From: Sphingomonas paeninsulae
GTDB taxonomy: Bacteria; Pseudomonadota; Alphaproteobacteria; Sphingomonadales; Sphingomonadaceae
Length of the DNA: 64,000 bases
NCBI RefSeq assembly: GCF_003660165.1
Contig: NZ_CP032829.1
Span: forward strand, 2,059,001-2,123,000
Direction: 5' to 3'
The position numbers and the translations under genes were made by a program. The notes beneath the pieces were generated by a model. That model was not told the DNA's origin. It worked only from the letters and a program-made list of their open reading frames with translations, and did no database searches. Positions within the stretch are counted from its first letter, which is position 1, and every line of letters starts with the position of its first letter. This document shows, one piece after another, positions 9,274 through 18,843 of the stretch.

Positions 9274-10891
9274 TGGCGCGCGCGTTGCCAGAGAGCGCCG
9301 ATTACGTCGTGATCGGTGCCGGGTCGGCCGGTTGTGTCCTTGCCAATCGGTTGAGCGCCGATCCTCGCAACAAGGTCGTGGTTCTGGAGGCGGGCGGTCG
9401 CAACGATGGCCTGATGACGACGATGCCGGCGGGGATGGCGACATTGATGCGCGGTGCGAACGCCAGCAACTGGGCATTCGAATCCGAGCCTGTCGAAACA
9501 CTCGATCGCCGTCGTATGTCGGTGCCACGGGGCAAGGGCTGGGGTGGATCGTCGTCAATCAACGGAATGCTTTATGTCCGGGGGAATGCCGCCGATTTCG
9601 ACCAATGGCGGCAGATGGGCCTGCGGGGCTGGGGCTATGACGATGTCTTGCCCTATTTTCGGCGATCGGAAGATGGGCCGGAGGATTCAAACGCGTATCA
9701 TGGTTCGGGCGGTCCCCTGCATGTTCGCTTTGGTAAATCACGCGCGCCGATATACCCGGCGTTTATTGAAGCAGGGGTCGAAGCCGGGTTTCCGCACAAT
9801 CCGGATTTCAACGGTGCGACACAGGATGGTGTCGGTCCCTATCAAGTCAATATCGAAGGGGGCCGGCGGAGTGGTGCTCGGCGCGCCTTTCTGCTGCCTG
9901 CGCTCGAACGCCCGAATCTGGTAGCCGGAACGGACATCCATGTGACGCGGATCGTCGTGGAGGGTGGCCGTGCGGTTGCAGTTGAATACGCGCACGGCAA
10001 GTCCCGCGAGCAGGGCCGTATCGCGGTGACCGCAGAGGTCGTGCTGTGTGCGGGAACGATGCAGTCGCCGCAAATTCTGGCTTTGTCGGGAATCGGTGAC
10101 CCCGACCAGCTTGCCATGTTCGGTATCCCGGTCGTTGCCGGGTTACGCGGTGTCGGTCGCAATTTGCAGGACCACGTCGATGTCGCGGTCACTTATCGGT
10201 CACGCCTGCCGCTGTTGTGGTCGCAGACCAAGGGCTTTCGTGCTGCGTTGGTTGGGCTTCGCTATCTGCTTCGCCATGATGGCCTCGGTGCGGAAAATTC
10301 GCTGGAAATGGGCGGGTTCATTCGGACACGTCCCGAACTTGACCGGCCCGATGTCCAGATACAGTTCATTCCAGGGGCGATGGTCAATCACGGTCTGAAG
10401 GGGATGCAGCCTTTCGATGGTTTCTCGATCGACATGATCGCGCTTCATCCGGAAAGCCGGGGGAGGTGATGCTGCGATCCGCGGACCCGTTTGACACGCC
10501 TGCTATACATCCCAACCATCTCGCTACGCCCGGTGACCTCGCCACGCTTCGGGCGGCAATCCGCATCGCACGACAGATCGGCGCGCAACCGGCGCTGGCG
10601 CCGTGGCGGATCGGCGAGGATGAACCCGGCCCGGATATTGCGGACGATGCTGCGCTCGACATTTGGCTGCGCGCGCACGCATCGACAATCTTTCACCCAG
10701 TCGGCACTTGCCGGATGGGGGTGGACGGAGATCCGGGCGCGGTCGTCGACGGTGCGCTCAGGGTGCGCGGCATCAAAGGGTTACGGGTTGCAGACGCTTC
10801 GGTGATGCCGACTATCGTCAGCGGCAACACCAATGCGACAACGATAATGATTGGCGAGAAGGCGGCCGACCTGATCCTCAACCCAGGCTGA
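9273..10891 (+). CDS. GMC-family FAD-dependent alcohol dehydrogenase/oxidase, split by a frameshift
   Basis: The N-terminal part has the FAD dinucleotide motif YVVIGAGSAGCVLANRL and the GMC signature GGSSSINGMLYVRG. The C-terminal part, in another frame from about 10463, carries FHPVGTCRMG (active-site His) and SGNTNATTIMIGEKAAD. The first frame stops at 10469 just after HPESRG; adding one G to the run 10459-10463 gives SRGEVMLRSADP, the normal family reading, and a 539-residue protein. The enzyme would oxidise a primary or secondary alcohol to aldehyde, acid or ketone using FAD, like choline dehydrogenase or polyethylene-glycol dehydrogenase relatives. It is the second gene of the VOC pair and ends convergently into the SDR gene with a 14-base overlap. 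Confidence 0.85.
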
Positions 10892-11687
10892 AATCCGGCT
10901 GCGTTCGGTCCATAATCATCCGGTGGCGGCGTTCGAGCATAGGATCGAGCGCCTCCGGCTGGGGGACGATCCAATAGTCGCCGCGCGCGATCGCGTCGAA
11001 CACTGCTGCCGCGAATGGTTGCGGGTCCATCCCGTGCGTGGCGATCATGTCGCGGAGGGTGTCGACGAATTGTGTCGTTGCGGGGTGGATCGCGGTGCCA
11101 CCGAAAGGATCATCGAAAATCGCCGACCGCACCGGACCCGGCGCGAGCAGGCTGACAGCGATCGGCGCGCCAATCATGTCGAGTTCGCCCTTCAGCGCCT
11201 CGGTAAGGGCAACAACCGCAAACTTCGTGGCGCTGTACGGGCTCATCAACGGGCTCGGTCCGAAGCCGCCGACCGAAGCTGTATTGACGATCCGCGAGGG
11301 TGTGCCCGCAGCGATCATCCGGGGAACGAACGCGCGCAGTCCGTTAAGGACGCCACCGACATTCACTGCCAGCGACGCATCCCAGCGCGCTGGCTCGATT
11401 TCCCAAGTGAAACCGGTCGCCATGATCCCGGCATTGTTGAACAGCAGGTCGACCGTGCCAAGGTGATCGAATGCACGGTCTGCCAGCGCCTGCACCGCGA
11501 CGGAGTCCGTGACATCCGTCGGGATCGCCAGCGTATCGGGAAGCGAACTCGCTACTTCCTTCAGTGCTGCCTCATCCCGATCGGCGAGAATCAGGCGGAT
11601 TCCGCGATGTGCCGCCTCGTGCGCCAAGCCTAGCCCGATACCACTGGCGGCACCGGTAATGACGGCTGTTTTACCGGCGAAGTTCAT
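10878..11687 (-). CDS. short-chain dehydrogenase/reductase (SDR)
   Basis: A classical SDR of 269 residues: cofactor motif TGAASGIG, NNAGIM, and active-site YSATK. The start is the ATG at 11687 with GGAG seven bases upstream; the TTG at 11705 that would extend it overlaps the receptor stop and has no ribosome site. It probably oxidises or reduces a hydroxy/keto group on the imported compound with NAD(P). It is the second gene after TonB receptor 2 (15-base gap) and should share its transcript, which couples uptake to a first redox step. Confidence 0.87.
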   Translation of the reverse strand: MNFAGKTAVITGAASGIGLGLAHEAAHRGIRLILADRDEAALKEVASSLPDTLAIPTDVTDSVAVQALADRAFDHLGTVDLLFNNAGIMATGFTWEIEPARWDASLAVNVGGVLNGLRAFVPRMIAAGTPSRIVNTASVGGFGPSPLMSPYSATKFAVVALTEALKGELDMIGAPIAVSLLAPGPVRSAIFDDPFGGTAIHPATTQFVDTLRDMIATHGMDPQPFAAAVFDAIARGDYWIVPQPEALDPMLERRHRMIMDRTQPDFSLG

Positions 11688-11701
11688 TGGCTGATCTCCG
11701 T

Positions 11702-14083
11702 TCAATAGGTCACTTTGACTTCGACCGAGACCCGCCGCGGCTCGGCGTAGAACTTGCCGCCGAAGCCCAGCGATCCGAAATCGATACCGTAGAGCACCTG
11801 GTTCTCGTTCAACAGATTTTCTCCGTTTATCGCGATCTCGGCCTTGGTGCGCCCACCCAGCGTCAGGTCGGTCAGCGCGAGACGTGCATCGACTGTGTTG
11901 GTCGCAGACGAGTCAACCAGGTGCTGATAGGGGTTCACGGCATCGTTCGGATAGAAATATACGTGACTGCGATAGGAATAGGAAAGCCGGGCTGACATCT
12001 GTCCGACAGCAGTCAGATCAAACGCATATTCGGCTGCCACGTTGGAGTTGAATTTTGCGACGTTCGGGAATCGTGCAGTGCTGGCAATGTCGCTGACCAC
12101 GTTGGTGGCCGGATCGACGAACAGGAACTGCTTATATTTCGGGCTGGTGTAACCGAGTGAACCCGACAATGTCAGTCCACGCATCGGCAGCGCCGTAACT
12201 TCCAGTTCGACACCCTTGAAATCGGCCTTGCCGGCGTTGACCAGCAGGGTCGATGCGCCGCCGCTGCCTGCGGCAAACTGGGGCACCTGCAAATTGTCAT
12301 ATTTGCTATAGAATGCGGCACCGTTGATCCGCAGGTGACGGTTGAGAAGGTCCAGTTTCATGCCCGCTTCGTACGAAACGAGCTTTTCCGGATCGAACGA
12401 GTTTAGTTCGTCTGCCCGCGGATTGAAGCCGCCGGATTTGTAGCCCGTCGATACCTTGGCATAAACCAGAGCGTTGTCGGTTAGCTGGTAACTAAGCGAC
12501 CCCATAAACGACGTGTTGTGAAATTTAACCGCGCCGCGTGGTGGTCCGACAATCGTAGATACGCCAAAGCTGCTGTTCTGCAGGAATATGCTCTTGCGAT
12601 CTTCGGTATAACGAATGCCGCCGGTTACTTCGAGGCGCTTATCGAGTGCGCTTGGCTTCCAGCTGATCTGGCCGAACCCGGCGGCGGACTTGGAGATCTG
12701 GCTATATTTTGCCTCGGGAGCGAGGTTGATGCCAAGGTAAAATGGCGCCTGCGGCGTGCCAGCGTTCAGGATGAACGTCAGCATTTGATGGTTATCTTCC
12801 GAAACCTTCTCGCGGAAATAATAGGCGCCGAGGACGTAATTAAAGTCCCCGAACGATCCGAGAGCCTGAACTTCCTCGGAAAACTGCTTTTGATCCTGTG
12901 GTCCGTTATAACCGTTGTACGGCGTAACCGACTGGACAGACACCGCGTTGGTCACTGGATTGAGGACCAGCCCCTTGAGATCTCCCTGACCGCTCAGGCC
13001 CAGCACATTGTCGAGATGCAGCTTGCGGTACCCGGTGATCGATTTGAGCGTGAACGCTGGGGAAAATTCGTAGGATGCCGTGAGGTTATGGCCCTGGCTT
13101 ACGGTCTTCGACGTATAGCGATTTCCGACGCCGGGCTGTTGCTGACCCGATGTCAGGCGTTCGTCGGGGCCGACGAACTGGAGCGGAGCGCCGCCGAGCG
13201 AGGCCGAGTTACCATAATAGGCACGCGCCGCATCGCTGAGTGCCACCGTCTGGAAAAAGCCGGGTGTTCCGGTCCGGTGATCATAGTCGAAGGCGTAGGA
13301 AATCTGGAAAGCATTAAAGTCGCCTCGCAATGCGGCGTTGAAGGCATTGACGTTGAGCGCGCCGGGATCTTTATTTGCAGGCGTAAGGGTGTTGTCGAAA
13401 TAGCCGTCTCGCTGGCGATGATAATAGGTGAATGCGGCTGAGATCGGCAGATTGCCCAAGTCGCCGGTGTCGACCCGCACGCGGCCGAACAAGTTGTTGC
13501 GCGTGCCAAAGCCGCCCTTCAACGTGACACCGAATGTGTCGGCCGGCTTTCGCGAGACGAGCTGGATGGCGCCGCCTGTTGTGTTGCGACCGAACAGCGT
13601 GCCCTGTGGCCCGCGCAGGACTTCGATGCGCTCGAGGTCCACCAGATCGAAGATCGAGCCAGCACTGCGCGCGACATAGACGCCGTCGAGATAGATGCCA
13701 ACGGCTGTATCCAGCCCGAGAGATGGATCGGTCTGGCCGATACCGCGAATATTGATCGACGCGGCCGAAAGCGATGAGGATTGCTGGCTGATGACGAGGT
13801 TTGGCGCGATTTGCGCGACTTTTTCGACGGACTGCACATTGATTTTGTCCAGAGCGGCTGAGTCGAGCGCAGTGATCGAAATCGGCGTCTTCTGCAGGGA
13901 TTCCGACTGGCGACGCGCAGTAACAACGATGTCCTGCAATCCATCATTTTCTGCAGTGACACTTGGCGCAACTGGCTCGGCGGTGGTGGAAACCGGCGCA
14001 GTCTGGGCGTGAGCGCCGGATGCGACTGCCATTGCCGAAACAAACGCAGCGGACGCCAGTAAACGAGCCTTGCCGAGCAACAT
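11702..14083 (-). CDS. TonB-dependent outer-membrane receptor 2
   Basis: The 793-residue protein has a signal peptide (MLLGKARLLASAAF, cleavage after GAHA), plug start LQDIVVTARRQSE, plug motif LRGPQGTLFGRNTTGGAIQL, repeated barrel strands and a C-terminal EVKVTY strand ending in an aromatic residue. Its closest resemblance inside the window is to the other two receptors, so the three probably recognise related hydrophobic organic ligands. It is divergent from the AraC-type regulator at 14369; the 285-base gap carries inverted and direct repeats. The SDR gene follows on the same strand. Confidence 0.92.
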   Translation of the reverse strand: MLLGKARLLASAAFVSAMAVASGAHAQTAPVSTTAEPVAPSVTAENDGLQDIVVTARRQSESLQKTPISITALDSAALDKINVQSVEKVAQIAPNLVISQQSSSLSAASINIRGIGQTDPSLGLDTAVGIYLDGVYVARSAGSIFDLVDLERIEVLRGPQGTLFGRNTTGGAIQLVSRKPADTFGVTLKGGFGTRNNLFGRVRVDTGDLGNLPISAAFTYYHRQRDGYFDNTLTPANKDPGALNVNAFNAALRGDFNAFQISYAFDYDHRTGTPGFFQTVALSDAARAYYGNSASLGGAPLQFVGPDERLTSGQQQPGVGNRYTSKTVSQGHNLTASYEFSPAFTLKSITGYRKLHLDNVLGLSGQGDLKGLVLNPVTNAVSVQSVTPYNGYNGPQDQKQFSEEVQALGSFGDFNYVLGAYYFREKVSEDNHQMLTFILNAGTPQAPFYLGINLAPEAKYSQISKSAAGFGQISWKPSALDKRLEVTGGIRYTEDRKSIFLQNSSFGVSTIVGPPRGAVKFHNTSFMGSLSYQLTDNALVYAKVSTGYKSGGFNPRADELNSFDPEKLVSYEAGMKLDLLNRHLRINGAAFYSKYDNLQVPQFAAGSGGASTLLVNAGKADFKGVELEVTALPMRGLTLSGSLGYTSPKYKQFLFVDPATNVVSDIASTARFPNVAKFNSNVAAEYAFDLTAVGQMSARLSYSYRSHVYFYPNDAVNPYQHLVDSSATNTVDARLALTDLTLGGRTKAEIAINGENLLNENQVLYGIDFGSLGFGGKFYAEPRRVSVEVKVTY

Positions 14084-14368
14084 ATTTTATCCCCTAATTA
14101 GCTTCCCCGATCGATCGTCCGGGCGATTGCGATATTATGTCACGCATAGAGAGGCGTGATGAATGATGTCAAGCTAAACCGCGTAAGCTAAACTCTTCTA
14201 AGATACGCATTATGACATAATTATTCGTTTTATTGACGATCGATAGGGCAATGATAGGATTGTCAGTCTTGCTAATATTTACGCAAACTATCGCTGACTC
14301 TAGCTAATTATAACGACTTGCGCTAGCTTTGGGCATCGTCCGCGTTAGATGGATAAGGAGAGACCGAT
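14084..14368. promoter_or_regulatory. divergent control region, receptor 2 / AraC regulator, with repeats
   Basis: This AT-rich gap has an inverted repeat, ATTATGTCA at 14134-14142 and TGACATAAT at 14213-14221, and a direct repeat AAGCTAAAC at 14171-14179 and 14185-14193. GCATTATGAC within the right arm resembles the repeats before the VOC gene. Widely separated arms with direct repeats between them fit AraC-type looping control. The adjacent AraC gene is the natural candidate regulator, but this is inference. Confidence 0.45.
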
Positions 14369-15214
14369 ATGGGCAATGCCATGGCGAATGCGGAACTGCG
14401 GACGGCGCGGGCGCGCGTGCATGTCTATACCTATCGCTTTGAAACGCCTTCGCATCATACGCGCTCGCCGGGGCCGGATGTGCTGGCACTAATTTCCAGT
14501 AATGCTCCGGGTGGGGAGGGTTTTTACCGGTCTGCATCCACGACCAGTCGCATGGTTCCGCTCGGTGGTCTGATGATCGTCCCATCGGATACTTCGATCA
14601 GCGCGATGGGCCCTGGCGGTGAACGACGTCTTGCGGTTTGCACGATGGCTGACGGTATCCTGCCCAAAGGTTTTGACAGGAACGATCAGCGCCACTTGGC
14701 GATGTGCGCCGATATCCGCGATGCAAACGTACGCAGCGCAATGCAGCGAATGGCGGCCGAAGTTACGCGTCCTGGGTTCGGGTCGGACGTGTTGATCGAT
14801 GGGCTCGCTGCTGTGTTGCAGGTTGATCTTGCACGCTATTTCGATCTTACAAACCGACGCGAAACGGGGCATCGAGGCACTCTGGCACCGTGGCAGCTGC
14901 GACGAATCGAGGATTTTGTGCACGCTGCGGATGGTGGCCCACTCCGTATCGCCGATCTCGCCGCTCTGGTTGATGTAAGTCCCGGACATCTGGCGCGCAC
15001 GTTCAAACAGAGCACAGGCCGTACTGTCCACAAGTTCGTGGAGGAGGCAAGGCTTGCCCGCGCGCGGGTTTTGCTGGGCCAGACGCGTGTTCCCCTGAAG
15101 CAGGTTGCGGATCAGCTTGGCTTCAGTTCGCCCAGTAGTTTTTCGCTCGCCTTTCGCCGCGCCACGGGCACCACGCCGGGTCGGTTCAGAAGCGAGGCAA
15201 CCACGATCAATTGA
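14369..15214 (+). CDS. AraC-family transcriptional regulator
   Basis: The 281-residue protein begins at ATG 14369 behind AAGGAGAG. The C-terminal hundred residues are a double helix-turn-helix of the AraC/XylS class: LADLAALVDVSPGHLARTF for the first helix pair and VADQLGFSSPSSFSLAF followed by RATGTTPGRFR for the second. The N-terminal half does not show the cupin motif clearly and would bind an inducer. It stands between receptor 2 (divergent) and the main catabolic operon (downstream, same strand), so it is the best candidate for activating both. It shares overall layout with the second AraC gene at 32142. Confidence 0.88.
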   Translation: MGNAMANAELRTARARVHVYTYRFETPSHHTRSPGPDVLALISSNAPGGEGFYRSASTTSRMVPLGGLMIVPSDTSISAMGPGGERRLAVCTMADGILPKGFDRNDQRHLAMCADIRDANVRSAMQRMAAEVTRPGFGSDVLIDGLAAVLQVDLARYFDLTNRRETGHRGTLAPWQLRRIEDFVHAADGGPLRIADLAALVDVSPGHLARTFKQSTGRTVHKFVEEARLARARVLLGQTRVPLKQVADQLGFSSPSSFSLAFRRATGTTPGRFRSEATTIN

Positions 15215-15353
15215 TCCGTCAAAGTCGTCACTGGCGTTAAGACGGCTGCTTTGATGGCTAGATCGAAACATCGATGCGCCGATCGGAACATTCAGAACAT
15301 GCCCGATAGATCCGATCTGCGGCTATGAAGAATGACAATCCGAGAGGGATGAA

Positions 15354-17168
15354 ATGGCGAGCGAACGCATAATCAGGATCGGCGGAGGATCGGCATATTT
15401 CGCCGACAGCGCGCTTGGCGTGCCACAATTGCTGGCGGCGGGTGTGCTCGACTATCTGGTGTTCGATTACCTTGCCGAAGGCAGCATGGGAATGCTTGGG
15501 CGCATGCGGCAGGCCGATCCGGCTGCGACTTATCCGCCCGACTTTCTGTCCGTCCATGTTGGCCCCCATCTGGGCGAGATTGCGCGCCAGGGGATCAAGG
15601 TGGTCGCAAATGCCGGGGCGCTGGACCCGCTGGCGCTGGCACGTGCCGTCGAAGCGCGGATCGCTGCCGAAGGGCTGTCGCTCAAGGTTGCAGCAGTCAC
15701 CGGCGACGATTTGCTGCCGCGACTGGATGAACTCCGTCAGCGCGGCGTGAAGGATATGTTCACCGGTGCGGAATTCCCCGACGACGTTATTACCTGCAAC
15801 GCGTATCTCGGTGGCTTTCCGATTGCCGAAGCATTGGCGCGTGGCGCGGACATCGTAATAACCGGACGCATTGTCGATAGCGCGATTGTCCTTGGCCCGT
15901 TGATCCATGAATTCGGCTGGAAAGCCACCGATACCGACTTACTCGCAGCCGGGACGCTGGCTGGTCACCTTCTGGAATGCAGCACGCAAATTACCGGCGG
16001 CACGTTCACCGACTGGCGAGCTGTGGAAGGCTGGGAGACGATTGGCTTCCCGATTGGTGAGTGTCGCGCCGATGGCAGTGTGGTCATCACCAAGCCCGAT
16101 GGCACTGGTGGTCTGGTTTCGGTCGGCACGGTGGCCGAACAGTTGCTCTACGAAGTCAGTAACCCGTCCGATTATGTGGTGGCCGACGTGTCGTGCGATT
16201 TCAGCGATGTGCGGCTCACACAGCAAGCGCCGAACCGGGTTCACGTCAGTGGGGCGCGGGGAAGGTTCCGGACGCCTTTTCTGAAAGCCAGCGTTACTCA
16301 TGGAGCAGGTTGGCGAGCGATCGGTTACCAACCGATCATCGGTGAGGAGGCGGGGGCAAAGGCGCGGCGGCAGGGCGATGCATTGATCGCACGTGCACGC
16401 GCGCTGTTGCGCGGCCGCAACATGGCGGACTTCACCGACACCGCCGTTGCGGTCATCGGCGAAGAAGCGAGTTTTGGCGCACATGCCCGGATATCGGGCG
16501 CGCGTGAGGTCGTCCTGAAGATCTGCGCCGATCATCCCACGATGGAAGGGGCTGGCCTATTCGCTCGTGAACAGGCTTCAGGGATCACAACGATGTCGGT
16601 TGGCACCGGCATCAACATTGCGACCAGTGTGCTGCCGCTGACCGGGATATTCGCATTTTTGACCCCCCGCGAAGAGGTGACGGCGACAGTGACCATGGCT
16701 GGCGAGAGCTGGCAGGTGGCGAACCACGTCGGTCGCATGACGGAACCTGTACAGCCGCAACCGCCTGAGACTGCCGATGATCCGGGAACACTTATTCCGG
16801 TCGACCTGATCCGTCTCGCCTGGGCACGCAGCGGCGACAAGGGCGGCCTGTTCAATGTTGCCGTGATTGCGCGCGATCCGGCATTTCTGCCGTGGATTGC
16901 AGCCGCAATGACGCCTGAGTCGGTTGGTGACTGGTATGCCCATCTCGGGCGAGCGGGCACGCCGCCAAAGGCCGATCGTTTTCATGTGCCGGGCCTGTCG
17001 GCGCTGAACTTCGTCGTTCATGATTCACTCGATGGCGGAATTTTACGCGGTCGCGGACTCGATCCTGCCGCAAAGGGCATGGCGCAGGTCATCATGCGCT
17101 TTCCGATACCCATTCCCGCCACCCTGGCCGCACGAGCCGTCCCGGAACCCACGGAGAGTTTGGCATGA
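15354..17168 (+). CDS. AtuA family protein (DUF1446 plus ferredoxin-fold C-terminal domain)
   Basis: The 604-residue protein starts at ATG 15354 behind GAGAGGG. Residues 1-450 match the AtuA/DUF1446 pattern (RIGGGSAYFADSALGVPQ, VANAGALDP, NAYLGGFPI, ITGRIVDSAIVLGPL). The last 110 residues (LIRLAWARSGDKGGLFNVAV) match the AtuA-like ferredoxin-fold domain; fusion of the two is common. AtuA is required for citronellol and geraniol use in Pseudomonas, but its chemical role is not established. The usual partners, a geranyl-CoA carboxylase pair, are not in this window. It is the first gene of the main operon and overlaps the next start by four bases (ATGA). An acyclic or branched isoprenoid-like substrate is suggested by family but not proven. 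Confidence 0.85.
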   Translation: MASERIIRIGGGSAYFADSALGVPQLLAAGVLDYLVFDYLAEGSMGMLGRMRQADPAATYPPDFLSVHVGPHLGEIARQGIKVVANAGALDPLALARAVEARIAAEGLSLKVAAVTGDDLLPRLDELRQRGVKDMFTGAEFPDDVITCNAYLGGFPIAEALARGADIVITGRIVDSAIVLGPLIHEFGWKATDTDLLAAGTLAGHLLECSTQITGGTFTDWRAVEGWETIGFPIGECRADGSVVITKPDGTGGLVSVGTVAEQLLYEVSNPSDYVVADVSCDFSDVRLTQQAPNRVHVSGARGRFRTPFLKASVTHGAGWRAIGYQPIIGEEAGAKARRQGDALIARARALLRGRNMADFTDTAVAVIGEEASFGAHARISGAREVVLKICADHPTMEGAGLFAREQASGITTMSVGTGINIATSVLPLTGIFAFLTPREEVTATVTMAGESWQVANHVGRMTEPVQPQPPETADDPGTLIPVDLIRLAWARSGDKGGLFNVAVIARDPAFLPWIAAAMTPESVGDWYAHLGRAGTPPKADRFHVPGLSALNFVVHDSLDGGILRGRGLDPAAKGMAQVIMRFPIPIPATLAARAVPEPTESLA

Positions 17169-17971
17169 ACGACTATTCCTACCTGATGAAAGGGATCGTG
17201 CCACTTTCGACCGAAAGCAGCACGATGGTGAGTTCGTCGCGCTATCTGAACGATCCGCGGCTGCGCGATTGGGTGGCGACGCATATGTTGCGTCGCAATG
17301 GTCCTGACGTGCCGACGCCATCGGATTCGATTCAGCTCGTGATGATCCTGCGCGAGATTCAGGATATCGACCGCATCAACAGCCTGATCGCGGAGGAGCG
17401 TGCGCGGAATCCAGTGCTCGATGCATGGTTTGCGGAACGTTTCTCATCGAGCTTTGGACGCGAAGACCTTGCCAAATATGGTGCAGATACGGTCGGCGGT
17501 ATTTTCTATCGTCAGCTTGTCGACAACGATCTCCAAGTCGATATCGTGCCAAATTTCACCCCGCGCAACGACTATGAATATTTCCAGCTACGTTCGGGAC
17601 AGGTCCATGATCTGGAGCATATCCTTGGCGGCGGCGGGTTCGACTTCATCGGTGAACTCGTCCCCTATTACATGCGCCTGACGAACCTGTTCGTGCACCT
17701 TAGTCCCGAACTTGCAGGAGAGCTTGCTGCGTTTTCGATCCTCGGCTCGACACGCATCATTACTCGCGCGGTGCTGCACTATCCGCAGACCTGGCTGATC
17801 GTGCAGGAGACGATAGAGCGTGGTGCAAAGGTCGGGCGTGAATCTGATCCGATTTATATGATGCGTTATGAGGATGTGTTCGGGATGACTCCTGACGATG
17901 CGCGCACGCACCTTGGCATACGCGGTGCGCGAATGGTCGATACTTTTGCTGCATCGGCGCTGTGGTCTTGA
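17165..17971 (+). CDS. COQ4-family protein, copy 1
   Basis: The 268-residue protein contains the COQ4 metal-binding signature HDxxHx11E exactly: His148, Asp149, His152 and Glu164 in HDLEHILGGGGFDFIGE. Eukaryotic COQ4 acts on the C1 position of the ubiquinone precursor ring, with oxidative decarboxylation reported. No ubiquinone gene is nearby; instead it sits between AtuA and a serine hydrolase with overlapping or adjacent ends, as an integral part of a degradation operon. A second copy at 28401 has the motif at identical residue numbers and shares the N-terminal LSTESST and SSxYLNDPRLR segments. A catabolic reaction on a ring or acyl intermediate is proposed by inference; a scaffolding role is the alternative. 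Confidence 0.8.
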   Translation: MNDYSYLMKGIVPLSTESSTMVSSSRYLNDPRLRDWVATHMLRRNGPDVPTPSDSIQLVMILREIQDIDRINSLIAEERARNPVLDAWFAERFSSSFGREDLAKYGADTVGGIFYRQLVDNDLQVDIVPNFTPRNDYEYFQLRSGQVHDLEHILGGGGFDFIGELVPYYMRLTNLFVHLSPELAGELAAFSILGSTRIITRAVLHYPQTWLIVQETIERGAKVGRESDPIYMMRYEDVFGMTPDDARTHLGIRGARMVDTFAASALWS

Positions 17972-17973
17972 CG

Positions 17974-18843
17974 ATGGTTATGCAAGCCGCATCGATCCGG
18001 GATTATACCGTCAGGGATGGCCTGAAGCTTTTTGCCACGCATTATGGACCCGAACAGGGCGCACCGGTGCTTCTGCTTCATGGTGGAGGTCAGGCCCGGG
18101 GATCCTGGGCGCAATCGGGGGAGGCTCTCGCGCGAGAGGGGTTTCGGGCGATTGCGCTCGATATGCGCGGTCATGGTGATAGCGACTGGTCCCGCGATGG
18201 GCGCTATGCGCTGGATGCCTTCGCCGATGACCTGCGAGAGGTGATCGCGACGCTCGACCGCCCACCCGTGCTGATCGGTGCCTCACTCGGAGGACTGGCA
18301 TCGTTGCTGGCGGTTGGCGAAGTGCCAGAGGCTCCGGCAGCCGCCGTTGTGCTCGTCGATATCGTTCCCTGGATGGAAAAGCGCGGCGGTGAGCAGGTCG
18401 TCGATTTCATGCGCGGCACGTCTGGCGGTTTCGATACGATCGAGGAGGCAGCCGATGCGGTCTCCGGCTATCTTCCGCATCGTCCCCGACCTGAGCGGCT
18501 CGATGGCCTGTCCCGCAATCTTCGCAAAAAAGTCGATGGCCGTTGGTATTGGCACTGGGATCCCAATTTCGTTCGCCCGCAGGAGGGCTGGGACATGGAC
18601 AAAATCAATGAGCGGCTCTCAGACGCTGCGCAGGCAATCCGCGCACCTTTGATGCTGCTGCATGGTACGAACAGCGAAATAGTCTCGGCTGAGGGCGCTT
18701 CCCGGTTTCGGGCGCTGCTCCCGGATGCCGAGGTCGCACCGATTGCGGGCGCGCATCATATGGTTGTCGGCGACGATAATAATGCGTTTCTGGGGGCGAT
18801 CGTGCCGTTTCTCCGCCGTGTGCAGCCTATGGCCGTGGCATGA
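17974..18843 (+). CDS. alpha/beta hydrolase with Ser nucleophile
   Basis: From ATG 17974, two bases after the COQ4-like stop, the protein is 289 residues. It has HGGG near residue 36, nucleophile elbow GASLGG with Ser104, and catalytic His in GAHHMVVGDD near the C-terminus. A Ser nucleophile distinguishes it from the two Asp-type hydrolases at 621 and 4346, so an esterase, lactonase, thioesterase or C-C bond hydrolase (MhpC/BphD-like) activity is expected. It overlaps the acyl-CoA synthetase start by four bases (ATGA). In the operon it could open a lactone or ester before CoA activation; this is inference. Confidence 0.82.
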   Translation: MVMQAASIRDYTVRDGLKLFATHYGPEQGAPVLLLHGGGQARGSWAQSGEALAREGFRAIALDMRGHGDSDWSRDGRYALDAFADDLREVIATLDRPPVLIGASLGGLASLLAVGEVPEAPAAAVVLVDIVPWMEKRGGEQVVDFMRGTSGGFDTIEEAADAVSGYLPHRPRPERLDGLSRNLRKKVDGRWYWHWDPNFVRPQEGWDMDKINERLSDAAQAIRAPLMLLHGTNSEIVSAEGASRFRALLPDAEVAPIAGAHHMVVGDDNNAFLGAIVPFLRRVQPMAVA

